From DATBVX01 sp963696675 (GTDB lineage Bacteria > Pseudomonadota > Gammaproteobacteria > Steroidobacterales > Steroidobacteraceae), in contig CAVOLM010000039.1 in the NCBI GenBank assembly GCA_963696675.1, positions 26,328 to 90,327 on the forward strand: DNA of 64,000 bases, read 5' to 3'. The position numbers and the translations under genes were made by a program. This document shows positions 49,178 through 60,032 of the stretch, one piece after another (the stretch's first letter is position 1; the number at the start of each line of letters is the position of its first letter). The notes below the pieces were generated by a model. It was not told where the DNA came from. It saw nothing but the letters and a program-made list of their open reading frames with translations, and made no database searches.

Positions 49178-50395
49178 ATGGGCCCTGACTCATTCGACAT
49201 CGCGATCGTTGGCGGCGGCATGGTGGGGGCAAGCCTCGTCACGGCGCTGCGCCCACTCGGCCTGCGCGTGGCATTGATCGAGTCCGTGCCCTTGCAGGCC
49301 GATACACAGCCGAGCTTCGACGATCGCACCACGGCGCTCTCCAACGGCAGCCGGCGGATTCTCGGCAGCATGGGGATCTGGGAAACCCTCGAGCGCGATG
49401 CAGCCCCCATCCGGCGCATCCATGTCTCCGACCAGGGGCGCTTCGGCTTCGCGCGCATCGACGCCCGCGAGGAGGGCGTTGCGGCGCTCGGCTATGTTGC
49501 GGCCAACCGAAGTATCGGCGCCGTCTTGTGGCGTGAGCTGCAGTCCAACTCCAACGTGCAGCTCTTGTGCCCGGCGAGCCTCGAGCAGATCGAGCTCAAT
49601 GCCAACGGGGTGAAACTGCTTGTAAATGCCGAGCATGGCAAAACCGAGCTGCAGGCGCGCCTGCTGGTCGCAGCCGATGGTGCGCAATCCGTGGTGCGCA
49701 GGCACGCGGGCATCGAGGTGACGTCGTGGGACTACGGACAGACTGCGATCATTACCAACATCGCGACGCAGCGTTTTCACGACCACGTGGCCTACGAGCG
49801 GTTCACACCGACCGGGCCGCTGGCCGTGCTTCCCCTGGTGGATGGTCGCTGTACCGTCGTGTGGACGCTCGCGCCTGAACTCGCCGCAACCACTTTGCAG
49901 CTCGGCGATGAGGCGTTCATCGGGGCCCTACAGGAACGATTCGGTTTCAGGCTCGGCCGCTTCACGCGCGTAGGACGCAGACATGCGTATCCCCTCACGC
50001 TGACGCGTGCCGACGAACGCATCGGCGAGCGTCTCGTCATCATTGGCAACGCCGCGCAGGGCCTGCACCCCATCGCCGGGCAGGGCTTCAACCTCGGGTT
50101 GCGCGACGTTGCGGCGCTGGCCGAGGCGATCGCGGACGCGCGAGAGGACCCAGGCGCTGCAGAGATGTTGCAACGCTACGATGAGTGGCGACGCGCCGAC
50201 CGTCGCAGCGTCATCGCCTTCACCGACGGGCTGGTGCGGCTGTTCGGCAACCCGCTGGGACCGGTGAAGGCGCTGCGCGATATGGGACTGCTGCTCTTCG
50301 ATGTACTGCCGCCCGCGAAGAGTGCCCTGGCCCTGCTCAGCATGGGAGTTGCGGGGCGCCTGCCCAAGCTGTCGCGTGGGGTCGCATTGTCATGA
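49178..50395 (+). CDS. ubiH: 2-octaprenyl-6-methoxyphenol hydroxylase UbiH
   Basis: An intact 405-residue flavoprotein monooxygenase. The FAD fingerprint is IAIVGGGMVGASLVTALRPL at the N-terminus, DDRTTALSNGSRRIL follows, and the second FAD motif IGNAAQGLHPIAGQGFNLGL is near residue 290. It hydroxylates the ring of the ubiquinone precursor at the inner membrane. It overlaps the next gene by 4 nt (ATGA). The order pepP-ubiH-ubiI is conserved in gammaproteobacteria. Confidence 0.94.
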   Translation: MGPDSFDIAIVGGGMVGASLVTALRPLGLRVALIESVPLQADTQPSFDDRTTALSNGSRRILGSMGIWETLERDAAPIRRIHVSDQGRFGFARIDAREEGVAALGYVAANRSIGAVLWRELQSNSNVQLLCPASLEQIELNANGVKLLVNAEHGKTELQARLLVAADGAQSVVRRHAGIEVTSWDYGQTAIITNIATQRFHDHVAYERFTPTGPLAVLPLVDGRCTVVWTLAPELAATTLQLGDEAFIGALQERFGFRLGRFTRVGRRHAYPLTLTRADERIGERLVIIGNAAQGLHPIAGQGFNLGLRDVAALAEAIADAREDPGAAEMLQRYDEWRRADRRSVIAFTDGLVRLFGNPLGPVKALRDMGLLLFDVLPPAKSALALLSMGVAGRLPKLSRGVALS

Positions 50396-51624
50396 AGGGC
50401 AAGTCCAGTATCGTCATTCTCGGCGGCGGCATGGCGGGCGCCTGCCTTGCCAGCTTGCTTGCGAGGCAAGGCGCTCTACCGGCATCCGCGATCACTTTGG
50501 TCGAAGCGAGATTGCCCGCCCGACCGGACGCGGGCGCAGCGGTGGATCTGCGCGTCTCTGCGATCTCGCGCGCCACCCAGCGCATCCTGACCGCGTGCGG
50601 CGCTTGGGAAAGCATCATCGCCGGTCCGATCTGCGCCTACGAGCGGATGATCGTGTGGGATGAAGCGGGGCAGGCGGGAGAAGCAGGCTCGATCGAATTC
50701 GACTGCGCCGAGATTGGGCAGCCGAATCTCGGTTATATCGTCGAAAACCGCCGGCTGCAGTGGGGGTTGCTAGAACAGGCGCGGATTGCAGGCGTTCAGA
50801 CCATCCAGGCGCGTGTCTCGGGTCTTTCGAGTGCAACAGATTCGATCACGGTGGAACTCGAAGGCGGCACTCACGTCGCGAGCTCACTTGCGATCGCCGC
50901 GGACGGTGCCGAGTCACCCGCCCGCAAGATGATGCATATTGCGGTACGCGAGACCGAGACTCAGCAGCGCGCGGTCGTGTGCCATATTCGCAGCGCGGAT
51001 TCGCACCGCAACACGGCATGGCAGCGGTTCCTGCGCACTGGCCCGATTGCACTTCTCCCGTTGCAGGATGGGCGCTGTTCGATCGTCTGGACCACGACAC
51101 CCGACGAGGCTGTCGCGCTCCTCGCTCAGTCAGAGGACGAGTTCTGCCGATCCGTCGAGGCCGCGGTGGACGGTGTCCTGGGCCGCGTCGAGTCGGTGAG
51201 TGAGCGCGCCCATTTCCCGCTGCGCAGCGTGCACGCGGAGTGCTACGTTCAGCCGCGCTTTGCCTTGATCGGCGATGCGGCACATGCGGTGCACCCGCTG
51301 GCGGGGCAGGGAGTCAACCTGGGATTCCTTGACTGCGCGTCGCTGGCGCAGATCATCGAGGCTGCGCTTGCAGAAGGCGCCGATCCGGGCGACCTGCGCT
51401 CGCTGCGCAAGTACGAGCGCTGGCGCAAGGGCGAGAACCTCCTCATGCTGAGCGCACTCGATGGGCTCAATGGACTGTTCTCCAACGACGACCCGCTGCT
51501 GGGGGCTCTGAGGCGTACGGGCCTGTCCGCGGTGAACCGCGTGGCGCCTGCCAAGGCGCTGTTCATGCGACGCGCATTGGGCCTCGCAGGAGATCTGCCG
51601 CAGATCGCACTCGTGGACAGCTGA
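50392..51624 (+). CDS. ubiI: UbiI/VisC-type FAD-dependent ubiquinone hydroxylase
   Basis: An intact 410-residue homologue of UbiH in the position of ubiI. The N-terminal dinucleotide motif is SIVILGGGMAGACLASLLAR, DLRVSAISRATQRILTACGA is the UbiH/F/I signature, and FALIGDAAHAVHPLAGQGVN binds FAD. It probably performs the C5 hydroxylation in ubiquinone synthesis; UbiF-like C6 activity cannot be excluded, but Coq7 (41571-42215) is available for that step. ATG overlaps the ubiH stop. Confidence 0.88.
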   Translation: MKGKSSIVILGGGMAGACLASLLARQGALPASAITLVEARLPARPDAGAAVDLRVSAISRATQRILTACGAWESIIAGPICAYERMIVWDEAGQAGEAGSIEFDCAEIGQPNLGYIVENRRLQWGLLEQARIAGVQTIQARVSGLSSATDSITVELEGGTHVASSLAIAADGAESPARKMMHIAVRETETQQRAVVCHIRSADSHRNTAWQRFLRTGPIALLPLQDGRCSIVWTTTPDEAVALLAQSEDEFCRSVEAAVDGVLGRVESVSERAHFPLRSVHAECYVQPRFALIGDAAHAVHPLAGQGVNLGFLDCASLAQIIEAALAEGADPGDLRSLRKYERWRKGENLLMLSALDGLNGLFSNDDPLLGALRRTGLSAVNRVAPAKALFMRRALGLAGDLPQIALVDS

Positions 51625-51638
51625 GCGGACGACGCAAG

Positions 51639-52769
51639 TTGGGCAGCGACGGCTACAGACGGGCATTGACGGACCTCCTGGCACACGCCGGCATCGCCGT
51701 CGATGGCCCGCATCCCTGGGACATTCGCGTGCTCGACCCACGGATGTTCCGCCGCGTGCTGGCGGAGGGCTCTGTCGGGGCCGGCGAGTCCTACATGGAC
51801 GGCTGGTGGGATTGCGCACGGCTCGATGAGATGTTGCGGCGGGCATTCAGCTCGAGGCTCGACGAGCAGTTGCCGACCTGGCGCCAGCTCATCGCCGGAC
51901 TGCGTGCGCGGGTGTTCAACCCCCAATCACGCCACCGCGCTTTTGTAGTCGGCAAACGTCACTACGATATCGGGGACGATCTCTACCAGCGCATGCTGGA
52001 CCGGCGCATGATCTACAGCTGCGGTTACTGGCGTGCGGCCGAGCATCTCGACGGCGCCCAGGAAGCGAAGCTCGACCTGGTGTGCCGCAAGCTCGGGCTG
52101 CAACGCGGCATGCGTGTGCTCGATATCGGTTGCGGTTGGGGGGGTGCCGCGCAGTTTGCCGCCGAACGCTACGGCGTGACAGTCACCGGCATCACCGTGT
52201 CACGTCGTCAGGCAGACGCCGCGATCGAGCGCTGTCGCGGGTGGCCGGTGAGCATCCTGCTCGAGGACTACCGTAATCTCTTGGTCGGCCCAGCAGGGCG
52301 ATTCGACCGGATCTTCTCGCTCGGCATGTTCGAGCACGTCGGCGTACGCAACTACCACACCTACTTCTCGACTGTGCGCCGCCTGCTCGAGCCCGACGGC
52401 CTGTTCCTGTTGCACACGATCGGTGGAAACGTGTCGGTCGAAGCCAATGATCCCTGGGTGGAGCGCTATATCTTCCCGAATTCCATGTTGCCCTCGATCG
52501 CTCAGATCACGCGCGCCGCCGAGGGACTGTGGGTGATCGAGGATTGGCACAGTTTCGGCCCCGACTATGACCGCACGCTCATGGTCTGGTACGACAATTT
52601 CGAGCGGCACTGGAACGAGATCGCGCCGCAGTACGGCGAGCGCTTCCGCCGCATGTGGCGCTTCTGGCTGCTGAGCTCCGCAGCCGCGTTTCGCGCGCGG
52701 CGCAATCAGCTCTGGCAGATCGTCCTCTCGCCCTCGGGCGTCGCCGGAGGCTATCGCGAGGTACGTTGA
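51639..52769 (+). CDS. cfa: cyclopropane-fatty-acyl-phospholipid synthase
   Basis: An intact 376-residue SAM-dependent enzyme. SAM-binding motif VLDIGCGWGGAAQFAAERYG near residue 165, and HYDIGDDLYQRMLDRRMIYS, SCGYW, MFEHVGVRNYHTYFSTVRRL and LFLLHTIGGN are classic for Cfa. It converts membrane unsaturated acyl chains to cyclopropane rings, protecting against acid and stationary-phase stress. The start appears to be TTG at 51639, 14 nt after ubiI. Its TGA overlaps the ATG of the next gene (TGATG). Confidence 0.93.
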   Translation: MGSDGYRRALTDLLAHAGIAVDGPHPWDIRVLDPRMFRRVLAEGSVGAGESYMDGWWDCARLDEMLRRAFSSRLDEQLPTWRQLIAGLRARVFNPQSRHRAFVVGKRHYDIGDDLYQRMLDRRMIYSCGYWRAAEHLDGAQEAKLDLVCRKLGLQRGMRVLDIGCGWGGAAQFAAERYGVTVTGITVSRRQADAAIERCRGWPVSILLEDYRNLLVGPAGRFDRIFSLGMFEHVGVRNYHTYFSTVRRLLEPDGLFLLHTIGGNVSVEANDPWVERYIFPNSMLPSIAQITRAAEGLWVIEDWHSFGPDYDRTLMVWYDNFERHWNEIAPQYGERFRRMWRFWLLSSAAAFRARRNQLWQIVLSPSGVAGGYREVR

Positions 52770-54451
52770 TGGAGCCTTTCATTCAGAGCTCGCCGCGCCT
52801 CGGCAACCAGTACCGCGACGATACGCTGCTCGGTTCGGTGCTCAGGCGCCGCTTGCCGGCGGAAATACTGTCCGCCATCGAGCCGGAGCTCGACCGCACC
52901 GGCACTCTCGCCGGCGATGAACTGTATGCCCTGCAGCTCGCGGATCGCCTCAATGAGCCGCGGCTGACGCACTGGGACGCCTGGGGCAGCCGCATCGATC
53001 AGATCGAGCTCACGCCACTGTGGCGACGGGCTGAGGCAGTGTCGGTCGAGCTCGGACTCACGGCGATTCCGTATGAGCGGCGTCATGGGCGCTTCTCACG
53101 CGTGCATCAGTTTGCGCTCGTGTACCTCTTTCACCCCTCGACGGATGTGTACACCTGTCCGCTCGCCATGACGGATGGCGCCGCGCGCACGCTGCTCGAC
53201 TCGGGCAATGACACTCTCGTCGCGCGCGCTGTGCCACATCTCACCAGCAGGGATCCGGCGACCTTCTGGACCAGCGGCCAGTGGATGACTGAGTCGACCG
53301 GCGGCTCTGATGTGGGTGCCTCGCTCACTACAGCAACCTGCGATGCCGCAGGACAATGGCGACTCGACGGTCGCAAGTGGTTTACCTCCGCAGCGTCCTC
53401 GCAGATGGCCCTGACGCTCGCGCGACCCGCGGGCAACGGACCGGGTGGCAGCGGGCTGGCACTGTTCTACGTCGAGACGCGCGATGCGTCGGGACAGCTG
53501 CAGGGCATCCGCGTCGACCGGCTCAAGGACAAGCTCGGCACACGCAAGGTACCGACTGCGGAATTGACGCTGCAAGGGACACCAGCAGTGCTCGTCGCGG
53601 GCACGGCGAACGGTACGCGTGACATCGAGCCCATGCTCAGGATCACCCGCGTCTGGAACAGCGTTTGCGCGTGTGCGTTCATGCGCCGCGGCCTGGCGCT
53701 GGCCGCGGATTATGCGCAGCGGCGTGCCGCATTTGGTGCGCGCCTCATCGATTTGCCACTGCACGCCGACACCCTGGTGGGCATGCAGGCCGAGCTTGCG
53801 GGGGCTCTGCAGCTCACCTTCGAGTTGGTGGACCTGCTGGGTGCAGATGAGTCACGCGAGCTCGATGATGAAGGGCGCCACTTGTTGCGGCTGCTCCTGC
53901 CGATTACCAAGCTGGTCACCGGCAAGCAGGTGATCGCTTGTGTCAGCGAGGCGCTGGAGTCTTTTGGCGGAGCCGGCTACGTCGAAGACACCGGGCTCCC
54001 GGTTCTGTTGCGCGACAGCCAGGTGCTGCCAATCTGGGAAGGCACGACGAATGTCCTGTCACTCGATGCATTGCTGCGGACCGACCTGTCGCATGGATTG
54101 AAGGCCGTGAGTGCGCGCCTCGAGCGCGCACTCGCCGGCGCACAGGAGTCGCGCCTCGAGGATCCGACGCTGGTTGCACGCCATCTCCTGGAACGTGCCG
54201 TACGCTGGGCGGCGCTCAGCCGTGATCGCGAGTCTACTCAGTGTGAGGCGCGCCGCTTTGCGCTGTTGCTGGGTCGGAGCCTGCAGCTCGCGTTGCTCAT
54301 CGAGCAGGCGCAATGGTCATGGGAGAGGGAGAGAGACGAGGCGGGAATTGCGCTTGCCCGCCGCTTCAGTTCAGTACCATTGCCCGCGATGGACTCCACC
54401 CCGCCCGCGGAAGCGCGTGCGGCGTTGAAGGGACTGATGTCCGTTCAATAG
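52769..54451 (+). CDS. AidB-like acyl-CoA dehydrogenase family protein
   Basis: An intact 560-residue flavoprotein, longer than standard acyl-CoA dehydrogenases (about 380) and near AidB length (541). The FAD-binding segment MTESTGGSDVGASLTTATCD and RKWFTSAASSQMALTLARPA, LGTRKVPTAELTLQGTP, and FGGAGYVEDTGLPVLLRDSQ with IWEGTTNVLSLDALLR are present. E. coli AidB is a flavin protein of the Ada (alkylation) response that binds DNA. Translational coupling to cfa suggests shared stress or membrane-lipid context here. Which activity it has is not decided by sequence. Confidence 0.85.
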   Translation: MEPFIQSSPRLGNQYRDDTLLGSVLRRRLPAEILSAIEPELDRTGTLAGDELYALQLADRLNEPRLTHWDAWGSRIDQIELTPLWRRAEAVSVELGLTAIPYERRHGRFSRVHQFALVYLFHPSTDVYTCPLAMTDGAARTLLDSGNDTLVARAVPHLTSRDPATFWTSGQWMTESTGGSDVGASLTTATCDAAGQWRLDGRKWFTSAASSQMALTLARPAGNGPGGSGLALFYVETRDASGQLQGIRVDRLKDKLGTRKVPTAELTLQGTPAVLVAGTANGTRDIEPMLRITRVWNSVCACAFMRRGLALAADYAQRRAAFGARLIDLPLHADTLVGMQAELAGALQLTFELVDLLGADESRELDDEGRHLLRLLLPITKLVTGKQVIACVSEALESFGGAGYVEDTGLPVLLRDSQVLPIWEGTTNVLSLDALLRTDLSHGLKAVSARLERALAGAQESRLEDPTLVARHLLERAVRWAALSRDRESTQCEARRFALLLGRSLQLALLIEQAQWSWERERDEAGIALARRFSSVPLPAMDSTPPAEARAALKGLMSVQ

Positions 54452-54675
54452 ATCCGGAACAGGTGAAAGTCGCCGGAATGGTTGTCGCGGAAGTCGGTGA
54501 GCACGCGCCGCTCACGACTGCCGAACAGTCCGGAACTGGCGAGCAACGCGTCCACTTCGAACGGCGACAACATGCGTTCCGTCTCACGGAAGCGCACGCT
54601 CGGCGAAGCCGGGCGCTGCTTTTCACCTGCCAGATTCTGTAAAGCCAGATTCGGGTTGCGCATAGGTACCTGCAA
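54445..54675 (-). CDS. small hypothetical protein (76 aa)
   Basis: A 76-residue ORF ending FRDNHSGDFHLFRIY with a middle segment RMLSPFEVDALLASSGLFGS. It converges with and overlaps the acyl-CoA dehydrogenase end by 7 nt. No family, signal peptide or strong Shine-Dalgarno is obvious. It could be real because it fills a gap between two strands, but evidence is limited to an open frame. Confidence 0.35.
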   Translation of the reverse strand: MQVPMRNPNLALQNLAGEKQRPASPSVRFRETERMLSPFEVDALLASSGLFGSRERRVLTDFRDNHSGDFHLFRIY

Positions 54676-54973
54676 AAGGTCCCGGACACGCTAACGCTGC
54701 TGCGACTGGGGAATGTTGTTTGACGGCAAGTTTCGGGCGTGAAATTGTCGAATTGCGAGCTGTCTCTCATCGCCGACAGGAACTTGCTGCAGAGCAATCC
54801 GAGCCGGTGGCTGCGGGCCTGGCTGGCTGATCTTCCCCCCGGCCGACACGAACGGCACATCCTGCCGCTGCATACCTCAGCTTTCGCGTTGTACGGCAAC
54901 GCATCCTTGACGCAATCAAGCAAGAACGGGCCAGGGAAAGATCAGCCAGCCAGGCCCGCAGCCTTCCACATCG
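54676..54973. other. noncoding region with long inverted repeat
   Basis: About 300 nt between the small ORF and phhB. It contains no convincing gene; the main structure is a perfect 24-bp inverted repeat described separately. Confidence 0.5.
54811..54961. repeat. 24-bp perfect inverted repeat, 103-nt spacer
   Basis: The left arm 54811-54834 (ctgcgggcctggctggctgatctt) is exactly complementary to the right arm 54938-54961 (aagatcagccagccaggcccgcag), written here only to locate them; the left arm begins ctgcgggcctgg. The 103 nt between arms show no ORF. It might be a miniature transposable element (MITE) with terminal inverted repeats, a structured RNA, or a bulky terminator for phhB, which ends 12 nt to the right. 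Confidence 0.75.
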
Positions 54974-55305
54974 TCAGCGAGCGAGACGATCGATCTTCGC
55001 GGCGCAGATGAAGTCGTTCTCGGACAGGCCCTGGATCGCGTGCGTCGTGAAACGCACGTTGCACTGGTTGTAGCCGACTTCCAGGTCCGGATGATGGTCC
55101 TCGACATTGGCGATGTGCGCCAGCGCGTTGACGAAGCTCATGGTGCGGAAGAAATCCTTGAAGCGGAACTCGCGCCGGATCTGGCGCGCATCGTCGGAAA
55201 GCCTCCACGCGGCATCGAGCTTGGCCAGATATTTCCGTGCTTCGGCCGGCGTCAGGGCAGGAACACCGCCCTCGCAAGGCACGCACTTGCGATCGACGAG
55301 CTCAG

Positions 55306-55309
<4 letters not shown>
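54974..55309 (-). CDS. phhB: 4a-hydroxytetrahydrobiopterin dehydratase
   Basis: A 111-residue protein of the PCD/DCoH family: start MTELVDRKCVPCEGGVPALT, then FKDFFRTMSFVNALAHIANV and the active-site EDHHPDLEVGYNQCNVRFTT with the catalytic His residues. It recycles the pterin cofactor made by aromatic amino acid hydroxylases. Translation is coupled to ispG, since its ATG overlaps the ispG stop by 4 nt. No phenylalanine hydroxylase gene is in the window. Confidence 0.94.
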
Positions 55310-56532
<1,223 letters not shown>

Positions 56533-56609
56533 CGGCTGGCGTCCCGGGAGGTGGCGCGAATTCTAGCGCACCAGGCCAGCCGCAGCCCGCTCGCGGGCCG
56601 AACATGGGT

Positions 56610-57077
56610 TCAGTGTGGAGCTGTCGCCAGTCGTGTCGACTGCCAGTTGACGAGCTGCCAGTGCCCGGCGCGCCAGGCGTAGGCGTCCGTGTATCGAATC
56701 TCGAGCGTCATGGGTTGACCACCGAGCTTGCCCTGAACGGTGATGTAGCCGGTGCCGATGGCCACCTCTCCATAGAGGCGTGCCTGGAATTCGTGTACGT
56801 CGATCGATTCGTAACGTATCCGCCCGGTGCGGACGGTTTCGAGAAATTGCTGCTTGTTTTCGACCTGACCATTGGAGTGGCAGTAGAGCAGTTCGTCCGC
56901 CAGCAGAGGATCGAGAGCCGCCAGGTCCTGCGCGGTCAACGCCGCGAAACGTTGCCGTTCCGCCTGTTGCACCTGTTCGATGCTGCCGTTGCCGCCACGC
57001 GGGTCGCCGGAAGATGCGCACGCCGCCAGCAGCGTCAAGGCCCACAACGCAACGTGAGCGGGTGCTGAACGTTTCAT
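56610..57077 (-). CDS. NTF2-like (DUF4440-type) lipoprotein
   Basis: A 155-residue protein. The signal MKRSAPAHVALWALTLLAAC ends in a lipobox (LLAAC), so it is probably lipidated. The mature part matches the SnoaL/DUF4440 NTF2-like fold: RFAALTAQDLAALDPLLADE, LLYCHSNGQVENKQQFLETV, and IRYTDAYAWRAGHWQLVNWQ. NTF2-like domains form a cone-shaped binding pocket and rarely reveal their ligand by sequence. It is followed by ispG on the same strand. Confidence 0.85.
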   Translation of the reverse strand: MKRSAPAHVALWALTLLAACASSGDPRGGNGSIEQVQQAERQRFAALTAQDLAALDPLLADELLYCHSNGQVENKQQFLETVRTGRIRYESIDVHEFQARLYGEVAIGTGYITVQGKLGGQPMTLEIRYTDAYAWRAGHWQLVNWQSTRLATAPH

Positions 57078-57106
57078 GGCCGAACCGCCTCCTTCAGGTC
57101 AATGGC

Positions 57107-58869
57107 TCAGGTAGCTGCGAGCTTTTTCTCGATCCATGTGTGAACGGTCTTCTCCAGGACATCGAGCGGCACCGCGCCGGTCGCAAGCACGGTATCGTGA
57201 AATTCTCGGATATCGAATCGATCGCCAAGCTTCTGCTGAGCCTCCTCGCGCAGCGCCCGGATCTTGAGCTGCCCGATCTTGTACGCGAGCGCCTGTCCAG
57301 GCCAGGAGATGTAGCGGTCGATCTCGTTGACGATATCCGCCTCGGTCTTGGCGGCGTTCGCCTTGAAGAAATCGATCGCCTGCTGGCGCGTCCAGTGCTT
57401 GGCGTGCATTCCGGTATCGACCACGAGGCGCACGGCGCGCCACATGTCGTACGTGAGCTGGCCGAACTTCGCATACGGGTCCGTGTAGAGGCCCATTTCG
57501 TCGCCGAGACTCTCGCTGTAAAGCGCCCAGCCTTCGACGTACGCGGTGTAGCCGGTGTTACGGCGGAACATCGGCAGGTCACCCAGTTCCTGCTGAAGAG
57601 CGATCTGCAGGTGATGTCCCGGCACCGCTTCGTGCACTGTAAGCACTGCCATCTCGTACTTCGGGCGCACTTCGGGCCGATACAGATTCACGTAGTAGTA
57701 CCCCGCACGACTGCCATCGAGTGCGGACGGTTGGTAATACGCGGTCGTCGTGTCGGGCGCGCTCGTCATCGGAATGGGGCGCACGCCATACGGCATGCGC
57801 GGCAGCTTGCCGAACAACTTAACCAGTTGCGGATCGATGCTCTTTGCGAGGCTCGCATAGCCCTCGAAAAGTTCTTCAGGCGTCTTGTAATAGAACTGCG
57901 GGTCCTCGCGCAGAAAGGTCAGGAATTCCTGGAACGATCCCTTGAACGCGACCTTTGCGATGATCGCCTCCATCTCGCCATGGATGCGTTCGACTTCCTT
58001 GAGCCCGATCGCGTGGATCTCGTCGGCGGTGAGATTCGTGGTCGTGTGGTACTGGATCCGATTCTGGTAGTAGGCCACGCCGTCGCGCGTGTCCCAGATG
58101 CCGTCGGTGGTGCGCAGCTTTGGGAGATATTTCTTCGCGAAGAATTCATCGAGCCGACGGTAGGCGGGAATCACGACCTGGCTGATGGCCGTCTGCGCCT
58201 CGTTTTCCAGGCGTTGGCGCTCGCCGGAGCTCGATCTGGGCAGGGAACTTCTGCAACGGCGCGTAGAAGGGACTGTCTTCGGGTTTCTGGACCAGTTGCT
58301 TGGCGATCTGTGCGGGAACGCGGTCCATGATGATCTTGGGCTGGGTGCGTTTTTCCCGCAGGCCCTGCTCGAGCAGTGCGATGTTCTGGTCCACATACGT
58401 GCCGATGCGACGCAGGCGCGCGATCCAGTCCTGGTAGTCCTTGGTACTGTCGAACGAGATCAGTTCCGCCGTCTCGCTGAGTGCCGGCAGGCTCTCGCGA
58501 TGGCTGAAGCGGTAGAGCCAGGGCTTGAACGGGTAGTTGGCAATGCGCGTCTTGTACTCGCGCTCGAACAGGTCGTAGTTGAGCTGCTCCGCCGGCGGCA
58601 GGGAGGCGCGCGGGATCTTCGCGAGGTCATCGAGCACCTTCTGGTCCAGTTGGTGGCTGCGGTCGATCGCCGCCGGGGAGAGGTCCGGCAGTCGGTCGTT
58701 GTAGCGACGGTCGCCGTATTGAGTCGCGGCCAGCGGATCTTCCTCGAGGTCGCGCTGCCACGCTGAATCGAACAATGCGTGCAACTCGGGAACGGGCGCA
58801 GCCTCATTGGCCGGGGCTCACGACAGGCAGACACAGGCCCAGGCCGAGCAGAACTCGAAGAACTCTCAT
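57107..58869 (-). CDS. DUF885 family protein, frameshifted
   Basis: Start at 58869 gives the signal peptide MRVLRVLLGLGLCLPVVSPG; a one-base shift at about 58805 leads to EAAPVPELHALFDSAWQRDL. The next break near 58235 joins to RQRLENEAQTAISQVVIPAY, and the rest is open to 57107. The HExxPGH motif is TVHEAVPGHHLQIALQQELG, with TAYVEGWALYSESLGDEMG downstream, as in DUF885 putative metallopeptidases. It is about 587 residues once joined, similar in size to the DUF885 lipoprotein at 9138 but secreted without a lipobox. Confidence 0.88.
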
Positions 58870-58973
58870 GTGATCCCCTATGCCGCGCGGTCAACGCGCG
58901 GGCTGATTCAAAGGGGCGCAAAGATACCTTAGGAAGGCGCGCGCACTCCATGCCGGAGCACTGACGCGCCGCA

Positions 58974-59297
58974 CTATTTCGCGGTGGGGCTACGGATGAG
59001 AGCCCGCGAAACCTCGAAGATGGTCGCAAACACGCGTTCGAGCGCCGCGCGGGGATACACGTCGGATGCGGCACTGAGGAGCGCTTCCACCATCCGACGC
59101 TCGCGTTCCGGATCATGCGCGGGCAGCGCGTACTCCCGCTTGATCTGCATCACCTGGTGCACGATGCGGCCGCGTCTTTCAAGCAGTGCGAGAAGCTCCT
59201 GGTTGATCGTATCCAGTTCCTCACGCAAGCAGGCCAGGTCGAGGGCTGCAGCCGCGGAAAGTACCGGGGCGGCGGGTTCCGCGGTAGCGATCGGCAC
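58974..59297 (-). CDS. chorismate mutase, AroQ type
   Basis: A 107-residue protein with the AroQ helical bundle: LREELDTINQELLALLERRG, RIVHQVMQIKREYALPAHDP, ERERRMVEALLSAA. Conserved Arg and Lys residues that hold chorismate are in place. It produces prephenate for phenylalanine and tyrosine synthesis. It is monofunctional, without a dehydratase or dehydrogenase domain and without a signal peptide. Prephenate is also the substrate of CmoA, encoded nearby on the same strand. Confidence 0.88.
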   Translation of the reverse strand: MPIATAEPAAPVLSAAAALDLACLREELDTINQELLALLERRGRIVHQVMQIKREYALPAHDPERERRMVEALLSAASDVYPRAALERVFATIFEVSRALIRSPTAK

Positions 59298-59324
59298 GGC
59301 CGCGCGCCTTGCGTTGGCCGGGCA

Positions 59325-60032
59325 TCAGTCTGCTACCACGATGCGGGTCTTCTTGAGGACCCAGACAATGAACCAGAGCGCCGCCGCGGCCGCGAGGACC
59401 TGCAGCAATGTCGTTGCGATGCGCAGCTCCTCGGGAGCCCAACCATCACGGCTCAGGTTGTAGAGCGTCGCGAGGATCAGGACGCCGATCCAGCCGAACG
59501 GTGTGCCGTACTCTTTGACGAGAAGCCGGCGCCAATGAAACTGCGACTGCGAGAGGGTCGTGCCGAGCCCCTTGAACCGGGGCAGCCAGCGCGGCACGTC
59601 GCGGCAATAGGCTTCGAACCCGGCGCCGAACTTGTCACGCAGGAATTGTTCCTCGGCGGCGGTGATGGCGGAGTAGGCAAGCACCACGAGCGGCAATGCG
59701 ACCAGCAGTGTCGCGAGCGAGTTCGAGGCGAGTGCCACGCCGATGACGATCAGGATATTGCCGACGTACATCGGGTTGCGGCAGTGGGAGTAGATTCCCT
59801 CGGTGACGAGATCATCCGCGTAGACTCGCCCGCCACGCCCGCCGCGCACGATATAGCGCAGCCCGATCGTTCCGGCGCGCACCAGCTGACCGAGAAGCGC
59901 AAACACTGCGCCCACGCATGCGGCGGTCAAGGGACTCTCAAACAGGCGCGGCCCCGGCAGCAGGACGAGCAGGCAGAGGAACGGGAAGATGACGTTTCGG
60001 TAGCGAAACAGGAACTGGCCGAGCGCCACCAT
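59325..60032 (-). CDS. isoprenylcysteine carboxyl methyltransferase-like membrane protein
   Basis: A 235-residue membrane protein of the ICMT/phospholipid methyltransferase group: ten or so hydrophobic stretches forming about five to six helices, with the SAM-binding signature LVTEGIYSHCRNPMYVGNIL and later AEEQFLRDKFGAGFEAYCRD. Bacterial members methylate lipids or small molecules; the substrate is unknown. The ATG directly abuts the cmoA stop. Confidence 0.88.
   Translation of the reverse strand: MVALGQFLFRYRNVIFPFLCLLVLLPGPRLFESPLTAACVGAVFALLGQLVRAGTIGLRYIVRGGRGGRVYADDLVTEGIYSHCRNPMYVGNILIVIGVALASNSLATLLVALPLVVLAYSAITAAEEQFLRDKFGAGFEAYCRDVPRWLPRFKGLGTTLSQSQFHWRRLLVKEYGTPFGWIGVLILATLYNLSRDGWAPEELRIATTLLQVLAAAAALWFIVWVLKKTRIVVAD

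Noticed and set aside
56780..58330. 516-codon forward frame opposite the NTF2-like and DUF885 genes
   Set aside because: Antisense to two genes with clear motifs (HExxPGH, lipobox); composition is that of a shadow frame.
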